The notes below the pieces were generated by a model, which worked only from the letters and a program-made list of their open reading frames with translations, was not told the origin of the DNA and made no database searches. Made by a program: the position numbers and the translations under genes. DNA of 64,000 bases from Azotimanducus chitobiosivorans (GTDB lineage: Bacteria; Pseudomonadota; Gammaproteobacteria; Pseudomonadales; Azotimanducaceae): positions 1,860,001-1,924,000 of the forward strand of contig OZ241339.1 of the NCBI GenBank assembly GCA_965200235.1, in the 5' to 3' direction. Below, piece by piece: positions 43,152 to 51,267 of this stretch (positions are counted from its first letter, which is position 1; the number at the start of each line of letters is the position of its first letter).

Positions 43152-43898
43152 CTATTGAATTGAGCGCCCACCATCCACATCGAGGCACACGCCCGTGAGA
43201 AAAGCCGCATCGGTCGAAGCGAGGAAGGCGTAGGCCCCGGCAACATCATCGGGGCTTGCGCGCCGCCCCATCGGAATACCGCCGACCACCGCCGCGTCCA
43301 TGTCCTCCGGCAACTCGGCGACACCCGTGGCATTGAGGTCAAACCCGGTTGCGGACGACACCGGACATAGACAATTGACGCGGATTTTTGGTGCGAGCTC
43401 AGCGGCGAGCCCGCGCGTCAGCGTGATCAGAGCGCCTTTCGATGCGTTGTATGGCGTGAGACCAGGCCGAGGTCGCTTGCCGCCGATCGATGCCGTGCTA
43501 ATCAGGCTGCTGCCTTGCGGCATATGCGGCACCGCGTACTTCGCCGCCAAGAACACGCTGCGCACGTTGATCGCAAACATGCGGTCGAAGTCCGCCACGT
43601 CCATGCTCACCATCGGCTGCGCCAGATGCGGGACGCCCGCGTTCGCGCAATAGACGTCGATTTTGCCGAAGGCGTCGACGGCGCGCGCCACCAGCGCTTG
43701 GTTCATGGCTTCGTCGGCGACATCGATCTTGAAGGCGAGCGCGTCAGGCAGGGCTTCGGCGACTGCTTGAGCGCCGTCGAAATCCAAATCGGCCACTACC
43801 ACCGACGCGCCTTCGCCCGCGAACTTCTCGGCAATCGCCTTGCCGAATCCCGAAGCGCCGCCGGTGACGACGACTGACTTATCTATAAACCTGTTCAT
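43152..43898 (-). CDS. Short-chain dehydrogenase/reductase
   Basis: A 248-residue classical SDR: SVVVTGGASGFGKAIA (cofactor loop), YCANAGVP (NAG), LISTASIGGK (Ser) and YNASKGA (YxxxK), with C-terminal FLTGVCLDVDGGRSIQ as in FabG-like enzymes. NAD or NADP oxidoreduction of a hydroxyacyl or small carbonyl compound is expected. It overlaps the acyl-CoA dehydrogenase by 4 bp, so it belongs to the CoA-ester operon. Confidence 0.92.
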   Translation of the reverse strand: MNRFIDKSVVVTGGASGFGKAIAEKFAGEGASVVVADLDFDGAQAVAEALPDALAFKIDVADEAMNQALVARAVDAFGKIDVYCANAGVPHLAQPMVSMDVADFDRMFAINVRSVFLAAKYAVPHMPQGSSLISTASIGGKRPRPGLTPYNASKGALITLTRGLAAELAPKIRVNCLCPVSSATGFDLNATGVAELPEDMDAAVVGGIPMGRRASPDDVAGAYAFLASTDAAFLTGVCLDVDGGRSIQ

Positions 43899-45064
43899 CG
43901 GCCAAGAATCCTATCTGAAATAATGCGCTGCATGATCTCGGACGTGCCTTCAAAGATCTTCGTCAGGCGCGCATCGCGCCAGAATCGCTCGACCGGATAG
44001 TGCGTCGTGTAGCCAGCGCCGCCCAAGACCTGCAAAGCTTCCGAGGTGACGCGCTCGGACATCTCGGCGGCGTAATACTTGACCATCGCCGCTTCCTTGT
44101 CGCAGCGCCGCCCCGAATCAATCTCGTTGCAGACAAAGTACATGAGTTGGCGCGCTGCTTCGATTTCCGTTGCCATGGTCGCAATCTTAAAGCGAATCGC
44201 CTGAAACTTGCTGATCGGACGACCAAACTGGACGCGCTCCTGCGAATAATCGACCGCCACTTGCAAAGCGCCTTCGGCGAGCCCGATCGAGCGCGCCGCC
44301 GTGTGCGCGCGCGCGACTTCGAGACCTTGTTGAATGCCGACAAAGCCGGCGTCACTGCCTCGGCCGCCCCGCTCGCCTTCGGGCGGATCAAACGCCGGCA
44401 CGCGCGCATTGTCGAATGCCAGCTCGAAGGTCTGCCAGCCGTGATAGCCGATTTTCGGAATCGGCGACCCCGAGACTCCTGCCGGCAATTCGCCGCGCGG
44501 CTTTTCGACGGCGATGCCTTTCATGCCCGCACGACGCCCGTCGCTGTCAGTCTCCACTCGACAGATGACGTTGATGAAGTCGGCCTCGTCCGCGAAAGTA
44601 CACCAATACTTGCTGCCGTTGATGATCCAGTCGTCGCCGTCGCGGCGTGCCTTGCAGCTCACCGCCGCCATGTCCGATCCCGCGTTTGGCTCCGACATGG
44701 CAAACGCCCCGAGATACTCGCCAGCAGCCATGCGTTCGATGCGTTCCTCGCGCGCCTTGCCAAAGCCCGGCACTGATCGATAGAAGCTGTTGCCGCGCGC
44801 AATCAGTGAGGCGACGCTCATCCAAGCGCGTGCGAGCTCTTCGGCCACGAGGCAATACTCGAAGACGCCGAGGCCAAGGCCGCCGTACTCTTCGGGAATG
44901 AGAATCGCGAAATAGCCGAGCTCGCCCATTTTGGTAATGAGCTCGCGCGGAATCTGCCCTTTCTCCGGGTCGAGCTTATTGGCGACCGGCAGCACTTCTT
45001 CGCGTGCGAACTCGCGCGCCGATTGCTGAATGATGCGGCGCTCATCTGTGAAGTAGCCGGTCAT
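43895..45064 (-). CDS. Acyl-CoA dehydrogenase
   Basis: A 389-residue FAD flavoprotein. Landmarks are EEYGGLGLGVFEY, FAMSEPNAGSD, ERVQFGRPISKFQAIRFKIA and the C-terminal ALQVLGGAGYTTHYPVERFWRDAR, then IFEGTSEIMQRII, where Glu of FEGTSEI is the catalytic base in short-chain enzymes. It oxidises an acyl-CoA at C2-C3. In this operon a branched C5 dicarboxylyl-CoA such as methylsuccinyl-CoA is plausible. It overlaps both neighbours by 4 bp. Confidence 0.95.
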   Translation of the reverse strand: MTGYFTDERRIIQQSAREFAREEVLPVANKLDPEKGQIPRELITKMGELGYFAILIPEEYGGLGLGVFEYCLVAEELARAWMSVASLIARGNSFYRSVPGFGKAREERIERMAAGEYLGAFAMSEPNAGSDMAAVSCKARRDGDDWIINGSKYWCTFADEADFINVICRVETDSDGRRAGMKGIAVEKPRGELPAGVSGSPIPKIGYHGWQTFELAFDNARVPAFDPPEGERGGRGSDAGFVGIQQGLEVARAHTAARSIGLAEGALQVAVDYSQERVQFGRPISKFQAIRFKIATMATEIEAARQLMYFVCNEIDSGRRCDKEAAMVKYYAAEMSERVTSEALQVLGGAGYTTHYPVERFWRDARLTKIFEGTSEIMQRIISDRILGR

Positions 45065-45972
45065 TTGATCATCCCGATTTGTCTGGCGCGATCAACCACT
45101 GGCTGATAGAGGCGCGCCGTCGCCGCATCGACAAGCATGCCGCCGGCACCGGCCGCACCATCGCCGCTCGTCAGCGACGCTTCATAAGCCGCAACCATCT
45201 TCTGCGCGACATGCAGCTCTTTTTCGCTCGGCGCAAAAATCTCGTTGGCATGTGGAATTTGGCTCGGATGGATGCACCATTTGCCGACAGCGCCGAGCGC
45301 CGCCGCATAGGTCGCTTGCGCCCGATAGCCTTCGTCGTCCTTGAAATTGCCGAACGGCCCGTCGATGGCATCAATGCCGACGGCGCGACAGGCGCCGATC
45401 ATGCGCACCCGGTGGGCACTCCAGATGTCGCCCGGATACTTGTAGGCCGGGTCGAGCTCATGCCCGAAGCGCATGCCGAAGCTGCCAGCGAGGTCGCCGA
45501 AACCGAGAATCAAGGCTTCAAGGCGCGTCGAACAGCGGGCAATGGCTTCGACGTTGCCGAGGCCTTCGGCTTCTTCGATGAGCACTTCGAGGCCAATTGG
45601 CTTCTTGATCTTGAGCTTCTTCTCAAGCGATAGCAGCATCGTTTCGAAAAACAAGAGATCCGAAGGCTTTTTGACTTTCGGGATGATGAAGACGTCGAGC
45701 TTGTCACCCGCGCCTTCAAGAATGCTGACCATGTCGTAGACCGCCCACTCGGTCTCGTGGTCGTTGACGCGCACCGAGCGGATGGTACGTCCCCAGTCGA
45801 GTTCGTTGAGCGCGTTCACTGCGATGTCGCGAGCGGCTTCCTTGGCGTCCGGCGCGGTGGCGTCCTCGAGATCGAGGAACACGAGGTCCGCGTCCGATGC
45901 CACCGCCTTTTGCACGAGTTTCTCGCTGGACGCCGGTACCGCGAGTTCGGAACGTCTAAGTCTCTGTGTCAT
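45061..45972 (-). CDS. CitE-like CoA-ester lyase (citramalyl/malyl-CoA lyase family)
   Basis: A 303-residue HpcH/HpaI-superfamily lyase: ADLVFLDLEDATAPDAKEAAR (Mg site), IRSVRVNDHETEW, GLEVLIEEAEGLGNVEAI (Glu), LILGFGDLAGSFGMRFG (Asp) and GKWCIHPSQIPHANEIF. These enzymes split malyl-, methylmalyl- or citramalyl-CoA into acetyl-CoA plus a 2-oxoacid. In an itaconate pathway it would release acetyl-CoA and pyruvate from (S)-citramalyl-CoA. It is separated from the CoA-transferase by a 49-bp gap carrying three short repeats. Confidence 0.93.
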   Translation of the reverse strand: MTQRLRRSELAVPASSEKLVQKAVASDADLVFLDLEDATAPDAKEAARDIAVNALNELDWGRTIRSVRVNDHETEWAVYDMVSILEGAGDKLDVFIIPKVKKPSDLLFFETMLLSLEKKLKIKKPIGLEVLIEEAEGLGNVEAIARCSTRLEALILGFGDLAGSFGMRFGHELDPAYKYPGDIWSAHRVRMIGACRAVGIDAIDGPFGNFKDDEGYRAQATYAAALGAVGKWCIHPSQIPHANEIFAPSEKELHVAQKMVAAYEASLTSGDGAAGAGGMLVDAATARLYQPVVDRARQIGMIK

Positions 45973-45986
45973 ATGATGTTAACTCC

Positions 45987-46017
45987 CCAATGTAGATACC
46001 AATGTAACCCCAATGTA
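45987..46017. repeat. Three phased 8-bp direct repeats CCAATGTA
   Basis: CCAATGTA occurs at 45987, 45999 and 46010, spaced 12 and 11 bp, close to one helical turn. They fill the only sizeable gap inside the CoA-ester operon. A regulator site or internal promoter region is possible; simple slippage is also possible. Confidence 0.7.
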
Positions 46018-46021
46018 AATG

Positions 46022-47248
46022 TTATGTAGCTGGATTGGCTGGCTCGGCCGCGATGCCAAGCTCATTCAATATGTCTTCGCCGTGCTCGCCGAGCAGCGGG
46101 GCGCGTTGGTTTATCTCGGACGGCGTACCTTGAAACTTGAGCGGGTTGCCAACGATCGCCACTTCGGGATTGTCGCCCGGTAGCTTGACGCGCCTGATCA
46201 TGCTACGCGCCTCGACATGCGGGTCATTGAAAATATCTTCAGCTGTGTTCATTGGCCCGCAAGGCACCTTGCCGCCGAGCGCGTCGATGATTGCCTGCTT
46301 CGTCAAGCCCGATGTCCACTCGGCAATGATGGGTTCGACAAACGCAAGATTGCGGCAGCGCACGTAAGCGTTGGCGCTGCGCTTGTCATCAATCAAGTCT
46401 TCGCGCCCCATGGCCTCACACAGGGTCTTCCAGTGATGGGCGCCAAGGCCGGCGATGGCCACCTGCCCGTCCTTCGCAGGGAACACGCCGAAGGGCGCCA
46501 AGTTTGGGTGATGGCGGCCGCGCGGCGGAAGCTGCGTACCTGTATAGCCGTAGTTGACGATCAGCGTTTCATTGAAGGCGAGCATGGCATCGTACATGGC
46601 AACATCGAAGAACTGCCCTTCGCCCGAGGCGCGCGCACGATGCACCGCCGAAACCAGTCCGAGCGCAAGCAGCGTTCCGGGATAAATATCGCCGACGCTG
46701 ACACCGCAGGGGTAGCCGCCGTCGTCCGAGGGGCCGGTAATGCCGGCAAGCCCGCTCATGGACTGCGCGACAATATCGAATGCTGGCCATTCGGCGTAAG
46801 GGCTTGTGCCGGTACGCGGGTCGCCAAAGCCGCGCAGCGCTCCGTAGACGATGTTCGGATTGCGGGCGCGAATGACTTCATAGCCGACGCCAAGGCGATC
46901 CATGACGCCGACGCGCATATTCTCGACGATGGCATCGGCGTGCTCGCACAGGTCAAGCAAGTGCGCACGACCGTCGGCTTCCTTGAGATCGATCACGATG
47001 CTGCGCTTGTTGCGATTGATGCTCGCGAAGTAGCCGCCGTAGTCGACGCCGGCTGGCGTATCGGACTTGGTATTGGCATAGTCGGGCGGCAGCGGCGCCA
47101 CTGAGCGCGACGGGTCGCCGCCCGGCGGCTCGACCTTGATGACATCGGCGCCGAGGTCTGCGAGCAGGCCAGTGCCAAACGGCCCGGCGAGCGCCATCGT
47201 GCAATCGATGATGCGAATATCGGCGAGCGGGCCGCTGCGTTCGCTCAT
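46022..47248 (-). CDS. CaiB/BaiF family (class III) CoA-transferase
   Basis: A 408-residue interlocked-dimer CoA-transferase: IDCTMALAGPFGTGLLADLG, ADVIKVEPPGGDPSR, SINRNKRSIVIDLK, AFDIVAQSMSGLAGITG and FFDVAMYDAMLAFNE (catalytic Asp). It moves CoA from a donor such as succinyl-CoA to a carboxylic acid. With the MaoC and CitE-like genes it matches the first step of itaconate or mesaconate activation. It is 2 bp downstream of the MaoC gene. Confidence 0.93.
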   Translation of the reverse strand: MSERSGPLADIRIIDCTMALAGPFGTGLLADLGADVIKVEPPGGDPSRSVAPLPPDYANTKSDTPAGVDYGGYFASINRNKRSIVIDLKEADGRAHLLDLCEHADAIVENMRVGVMDRLGVGYEVIRARNPNIVYGALRGFGDPRTGTSPYAEWPAFDIVAQSMSGLAGITGPSDDGGYPCGVSVGDIYPGTLLALGLVSAVHRARASGEGQFFDVAMYDAMLAFNETLIVNYGYTGTQLPPRGRHHPNLAPFGVFPAKDGQVAIAGLGAHHWKTLCEAMGREDLIDDKRSANAYVRCRNLAFVEPIIAEWTSGLTKQAIIDALGGKVPCGPMNTAEDIFNDPHVEARSMIRRVKLPGDNPEVAIVGNPLKFQGTPSEINQRAPLLGEHGEDILNELGIAAEPANPAT

Positions 47249-47250
47249 TG

Positions 47251-47715
47251 TCAGCGTTCCGCTGGTCGCTTCTTCAAAAGCACCCTGCGCTCGCCCTCAA
47301 AGACGACATCATCCTTTTGGTTCACGCCCCAGTGCTTGAAAGCAATGATGCCGGCGTCGCGCTCAGGCGTGGACTCCATACTCAGCACTTCGGTATACGC
47401 ATAGACCGTATCGCCGTGAAAGACAGGTTTCTTGAAGCGAATCTTGTCGAGACCAAGTTCCTTGACAGCATTCTCGGCAGTGTCCTGCGTGGCAAGGCCG
47501 ATGACCATGGAGGCGGTGATGAAGCCGAACACGAGGCGGCTGCCGAACGGCGTGTCCTTCATCACATGCTCGTTCCAATGCCCGGAGGCAGTGTTCATCA
47601 CCAGCTTGGTGAGCATTTGATTCTCGACTTCGTCGATGGTCGTGCCGCGCGCATGCTTGATGCGCATGCCGACTTCAAAGTCCTCAAAGTAGGTGTTGTT
47701 GCTCGTGAGATTCAT
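47251..47715 (-). CDS. MaoC-like hot-dog hydratase, first subunit
   Basis: A 154-residue MaoC-domain protein: YFEDFEVGMRIKHARGTTID, NTASGHWNEHVMKDTPFGSR, then VFGFITASMVIGLATQD, the hydratase-2 active-site region with a His substituted for parts of the usual Asp-His pair. ATG 47715 overlaps the stop of the other MaoC gene (ATGA). Two single-domain proteins in tandem probably form a heteromeric hydratase equal to the double-domain mesaconyl/itaconyl-CoA hydratases. Confidence 0.88.
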   Translation of the reverse strand: MNLTSNNTYFEDFEVGMRIKHARGTTIDEVENQMLTKLVMNTASGHWNEHVMKDTPFGSRLVFGFITASMVIGLATQDTAENAVKELGLDKIRFKKPVFHGDTVYAYTEVLSMESTPERDAGIIAFKHWGVNQKDDVVFEGERRVLLKKRPAER

Positions 47716-48206
47716 GACCTTCTCCCCTTCTTCGCAACGAGATTGGTGCGCGAATAGCGCACCACCACCTGCCCGTCCTGCTTGATGCCGGTCGTGCGCC
47801 AAGTGACGATGCCAGTGTCCGGCCTTGAATCGGATTCGCGCATGTCAACAACTTCGCTTGTGCAGGTGAGCGTATCGCCGGGATAGAAAGGTGCCTCGAA
47901 CTCAACCTCGTTGACGCCGAGAAACGGACCGCCTATCTCGGACAGGTCTTCGACCGATAGCCCGATTGCGGTGGCGAGCACGAGCAAGGGATCGACCACT
48001 AGGTCGTCATGGCCTTCGGACTTCGCATACTCGGCGTTCAAATACAGCGGGCAGTAGCGCAACGCGACCGAGGCGAACAGGGTGGCGTCTCCAGCAGTCA
48101 GGGTGCGGCCCCAATGATGGTCGAATACCTGGCCGAGTTCGAAGTCCTCGTAGCGGTTGCCACGCCGCCATGGTTTGAAGGTGGAAAAATCTGGATTGCT
48201 CAACAA
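47712..48206 (-). CDS. MaoC-like hot-dog hydratase, second subunit
   Basis: A 164-residue MaoC-domain protein with NRYEDFELGQVFDHHWGRTL, TAGDATLFASVALRYCPLYL and VVDPLLVLATAIGLSVEDLS. It starts at TTG 48206 and heads the CoA-ester operon. It resembles the next gene in fold but not closely in sequence, so the two are likely non-identical subunits of one enoyl-CoA hydratase. No promoter with strong boxes is evident upstream. Confidence 0.88.
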   Translation of the reverse strand: MLSNPDFSTFKPWRRGNRYEDFELGQVFDHHWGRTLTAGDATLFASVALRYCPLYLNAEYAKSEGHDDLVVDPLLVLATAIGLSVEDLSEIGGPFLGVNEVEFEAPFYPGDTLTCTSEVVDMRESDSRPDTGIVTWRTTGIKQDGQVVVRYSRTNLVAKKGRRS

Positions 48207-48291
48207 GGGCCCCTTCGACCGGCATTCATTGGCTTAGTATATCGTTACTATGAAAAGAGCGCCGTGAGCGGCGGGACTTTGGCCGCGTGCA

Positions 48292-48525
48292 TCACGCCCT
48301 CCCCCTACTCCACCCCGCCTTTTGCAATTGCGTTGACGCCAGCGGTGCCATAGCGTTCCATAGGTCTCGCACGTCATTCTCGTCAGGGATTTCCTCGTAG
48401 CGCGTGCACGGGCAGTTGAGCCACCTGACACTCTCGCTGAGAATGTCCTCGCGTCCCGCGAAGGCAATCGGCCGTGCTCCCTCGCCGGGCCTGCACCAGA
48501 CGCTTGAGTGATTGACGAACCTTCT
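48292..48525 (-). other. Unassigned coding-like stretch in a 382-bp gap
   Basis: Between 48207 and 48588 no annotated gene is evident. One minus frame is open for 77 residues between stops and looks protein-like (GREDILSESVRWLNCPC, then YEEIPDENDVRDLWNAMAPL), but it has no good start and I do not recognise it. It may be the decayed end of a lost gene. Further right (48526-48588) lies the promoter region of the GATase gene. Confidence 0.3.
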
Positions 48526-48588
48526 TCACTTGACGGTCACGTCTCGACGCTGGCAACCATATCTTTTGATTGGTAGTAAAGTGTAGGC

Positions 48589-49293
48589 ATGAGTCAGATT
48601 CAGCAGCAACATGCGCCAACAATGAAAATCGGCGTTCTTCAGGCTGGTCAACTATCGCCGCCACTCGATGCGTTTGGCGACTACGCCGACATGTTTCGCG
48701 ACCTGTTTGCGCGCACCGCACCGACAGCGCAGGTTCGCAAGTACGAGGTCACGTTGGGGGAATTCCCTACCGAGCCTGGCGAATGCGACATCTGGCTTAT
48801 TTCAGGCAGCGCACATGGAGTCTACGACGGCTTTGATTGGCTCGCACGCCTTGAAGAGTTTGTCGCAGCGCTTCATGCGGGCAAGCACAAGACCATTGGC
48901 GTCTGTTTCGGCCATCAGCTCATCGCCAAGGTGTGCGGTGGCGAAGTGGAGCGTGCTAAAAGCGGCTGGTGCGCGGGCGTGACGCGCTATTCAGGGCGCT
49001 TCGCGCAGAGCGCCTGGCTAATCGCGAGCCATCAGGATCAAGTGGTGCGGTTGCCGGAAGGCGCACGCCTCGAACTCGCCTGCGATTCATGTCCGATCGC
49101 TGGCTTCACGCTTGGCGAGCATATGGTCACCGTTCAGGCGCATCCCGAGTTCAAGCCGGAGTTCGCGCGTGCGCTGTTCGAGGTTCGCCGCGATGCGCTT
49201 GGCGAGGACCGCTACCAGAAAGCCATCAGCAGCCTTGGCCGCACCGCCACCGAGACAGATGTCGCTGAACGGCTCTTAGCGTTCTTCGAGTGA
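48589..49293 (+). CDS. Class I glutamine amidotransferase-like protein
   Basis: A 234-residue stand-alone GATase: IGVCFGHQLIAK gives the nucleophile Cys, and TVQAHPEFKPEFA gives His and Glu, a complete triad. Related proteins hydrolyse glutamine or gamma-glutamyl compounds such as gamma-glutamylpolyamines. A polyamine/opine-type importer lies 3 kb away but is not co-transcribed. A second possible start is ATG 48622. It overlaps the next gene by 4 bp (GTGA). Confidence 0.9.
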   Translation: MSQIQQQHAPTMKIGVLQAGQLSPPLDAFGDYADMFRDLFARTAPTAQVRKYEVTLGEFPTEPGECDIWLISGSAHGVYDGFDWLARLEEFVAALHAGKHKTIGVCFGHQLIAKVCGGEVERAKSGWCAGVTRYSGRFAQSAWLIASHQDQVVRLPEGARLELACDSCPIAGFTLGEHMVTVQAHPEFKPEFARALFEVRRDALGEDRYQKAISSLGRTATETDVAERLLAFFE

Positions 49294-49736
49294 CCGAATC
49301 GCGACCACATCGGGAGCCGCCCGGCTTTTCGCGCTATTTGAAGCGTGCGCAAAAGCTATTGCAGCAGCCGAAACTCACCTTCAAGCTCCTTGCGAAGATT
49401 CCCGGCAAAATTCGCAGGCACCCAAGCGTCTCGTTCTGGAGCGAACGTATCGGGGTCGCGATGCGCCTCCTCAAGGCTTGGCTCAAGGGCGAATACACCG
49501 AAGTGCCCAACAGCACCTTGACGGCGCTGCTCGCAGCGCTCGTCTACCTCGTGTTCATCATCGATCTCATCCCTGACTTCCTGCTTTGGTTCGGGCTTCT
49601 CGACGATACAGCTGTGTTGGCTTACGTGTTAACTCGTTTCAACCGCGACCTCGAAGAATTTGAGCGTTGGGAGGCCGAGCAGAGTTCATCGCAAGCGCAG
49701 CGACGCATTGTGGATAAGTCTGTTGATAACTTCTGA
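49290..49736 (+). CDS. YkvA family (DUF1232) membrane protein
   Basis: A 148-residue protein with a basic N-terminal half and the DUF1232 core LLAALVYLVFIIDLIPDFLL, then GLLDDTAVLAYVL. This core gives two membrane-associated helices. The function of YkvA proteins is unknown. It starts with GTG overlapping the amidotransferase stop. An acidic, Glu/Gln-rich tail follows. Confidence 0.88.
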   Translation: MTESRPHREPPGFSRYLKRAQKLLQQPKLTFKLLAKIPGKIRRHPSVSFWSERIGVAMRLLKAWLKGEYTEVPNSTLTALLAALVYLVFIIDLIPDFLLWFGLLDDTAVLAYVLTRFNRDLEEFERWEAEQSSSQAQRRIVDKSVDNF

Positions 49737-50013
49737 GTTTCTCGCGAATTCGGCACTTCCTCGGTGAGCAACGAAAAGAAAAAGTCCACAGAAACTATAT
49801 AAAAGGCATTTTTTACAATAAGGTGCGAGATAAATTTTCGATTGCGAGCTAAGAAATCTTCGCATCTGATACTTTTACGGCATGTGTGCATAAAGGCGGC
49901 ATTCAACCCACTACTGAAGCGTCTCTACTTGCACTTGCAGCTTGATTCCTTCGTCCTGTGCGGTTCCCTAGGCGCCTGCGGCGCAGGCTCCGAAGGCGTG
50001 TTCACACTATTCC
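49737..50013. other. AT-rich gap between convergent genes, with a small hairpin
   Basis: The first half (about 49780-49850) is markedly AT-rich compared with the window. GCCTGC/GCAGGC (49974-49988) forms a short hairpin without a T run, a weak terminator candidate for either strand. No gene is seen. Confidence 0.4.
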
Positions 50014-50874
50014 CTAATGCAAGTAATTGAACATCTTTCGCCGATAGGTCTTCGCGAGCGGCGACCCCTTGGCAAGCAGATCAAATATATCGAGCATCAA
50101 CTTGCGAGCGGCATCATCATCGAACGTGCGGTCACTCACAAACACCGAAAAAGCGAGTTCAAGCGCTTGCTCACAGCGGTTCATTGAGGCGAGTTTGACC
50201 GCGAGCTGACACTTCGCGCTGACGCTCTCGGGCGACGTATCGTGCGCGGCGCGCAACTCGCCAAGATTCGGCAAAGCCTCGGTGCGGGAGATGAGCGCGA
50301 GGCGCGTGACGACGCGATTGCGCCCGTCGGTCTCTTCCGGCACCTTGTCGAGCGCGTTGCGGGCGTCCGCGATGCGCCCGGTGAGTGCCAAAAGATCGGC
50401 GAGCTCGACAAGGAACGCCGTATTGTTCGGCTCCTCAGCGAGCGCCTGCCGCACGACGCCGAGCGCACTCGAAAAATCCTCGCGTGCGATCATCTCGCCG
50501 AGCTGCTCGCGCAATAGGTCGCTTGACGACATGGTGAGGCTGTCGATCAGCTTCTTGAGTTCAGAATCGGGCTGAGGTCCGTCGAGCGCGCCCGCCAAGC
50601 CGCCATCCCTGACTGCGCGGACGCTCGGCAAGCCCTGTACGCGCATCGGCTGGGCAAGGCTCGGATCGACGCTCATGTCAACCAGGCCAAGTCGAAAGGC
50701 TCCGGCGTAGGCAGTCGCGAGCTGCTGCAGGGCGCGCGCCTGCTCAACCGATGCTGGCATTTGCGGCGCGAAGAACACCAGCAACACGGGCTTTTCGCGC
50801 GAGGCTTCGATGACCTCGGATTGGAAGTTCTCGCGCGTCGCTTGGAAGCTGTGCGCGTCTGATTGGCCGTTCAT
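50014..50874 (-). CDS. cnoX: CnoX/YbbN-like thioredoxin-fold co-chaperone
   Basis: A 286-residue protein. The N-terminal thioredoxin fold (PVLLVFFAPQMPASVEQARA) lacks both cysteines at the CXXC position (PQMPAS). TPR-like helices follow (NNTAFLVELADLLALTGRIA). E. coli CnoX has the same length and architecture and hands unfolded proteins to GroEL or DnaK. Lack of redox Cys means only the holdase role remains. It is followed after a small gap by cytochrome c5. Confidence 0.88.
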   Translation of the reverse strand: MNGQSDAHSFQATRENFQSEVIEASREKPVLLVFFAPQMPASVEQARALQQLATAYAGAFRLGLVDMSVDPSLAQPMRVQGLPSVRAVRDGGLAGALDGPQPDSELKKLIDSLTMSSSDLLREQLGEMIAREDFSSALGVVRQALAEEPNNTAFLVELADLLALTGRIADARNALDKVPEETDGRNRVVTRLALISRTEALPNLGELRAAHDTSPESVSAKCQLAVKLASMNRCEQALELAFSVFVSDRTFDDDAARKLMLDIFDLLAKGSPLAKTYRRKMFNYLH

Positions 50875-50910
50875 AGGCAGGCTGTAGGGTAATTTCTCAA
50901 GGCGGAAATT

Positions 50911-51267
50911 CTACTGTACAAGCGAAGCCTGCATCATGTGTTCGATGGATGCGAGCAACTCTTCATCGCTGCAGGTGAGGCACAGACCCTTTTCCGGCAT
51001 GAATGGAGGGATGCCTTCTTTGGTGGCCTTCAGCAAAGCGTCGTCGCCCTTCTCGGCGAGCGCCGTCCATGCCGCCGCATCGCCCATGCGCGGTGCGCCG
51101 TTGATGCCGGAGGCATGGCAGGAGAAGCAGTATTGGCGATAAATCGTCTCGCCGACTTCAGCGCGCGTGGGAGGCGCTGCGTTGTCATTTGGTGGCGGGG
51201 CGCAGCCCATGAGGAAACCGCCGACAAGAAGCAGCGCCCCCACAGCAAATTTGACTACACACCACAT
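50911..51267 (-). CDS. Cytochrome c5-type class I c-type cytochrome, lipoprotein
   Basis: A 118-residue periplasmic electron carrier. The signal LLLVGGFLMGC gives a lipidated Cys22. The heme site is CFSCH (47-51). Met ligand region is IPPFMPEKGLCLTCSDEELL, with the extra Cys pair (CLTC) typical of cytochrome c5. The first codons overlap the upstream aminotransferase end by 13 bp. It should carry electrons to a terminal oxidase. Confidence 0.9.
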   Translation of the reverse strand: MWCVVKFAVGALLLVGGFLMGCAPPPNDNAAPPTRAEVGETIYRQYCFSCHASGINGAPRMGDAAAWTALAEKGDDALLKATKEGIPPFMPEKGLCLTCSDEELLASIEHMMQASLVQ

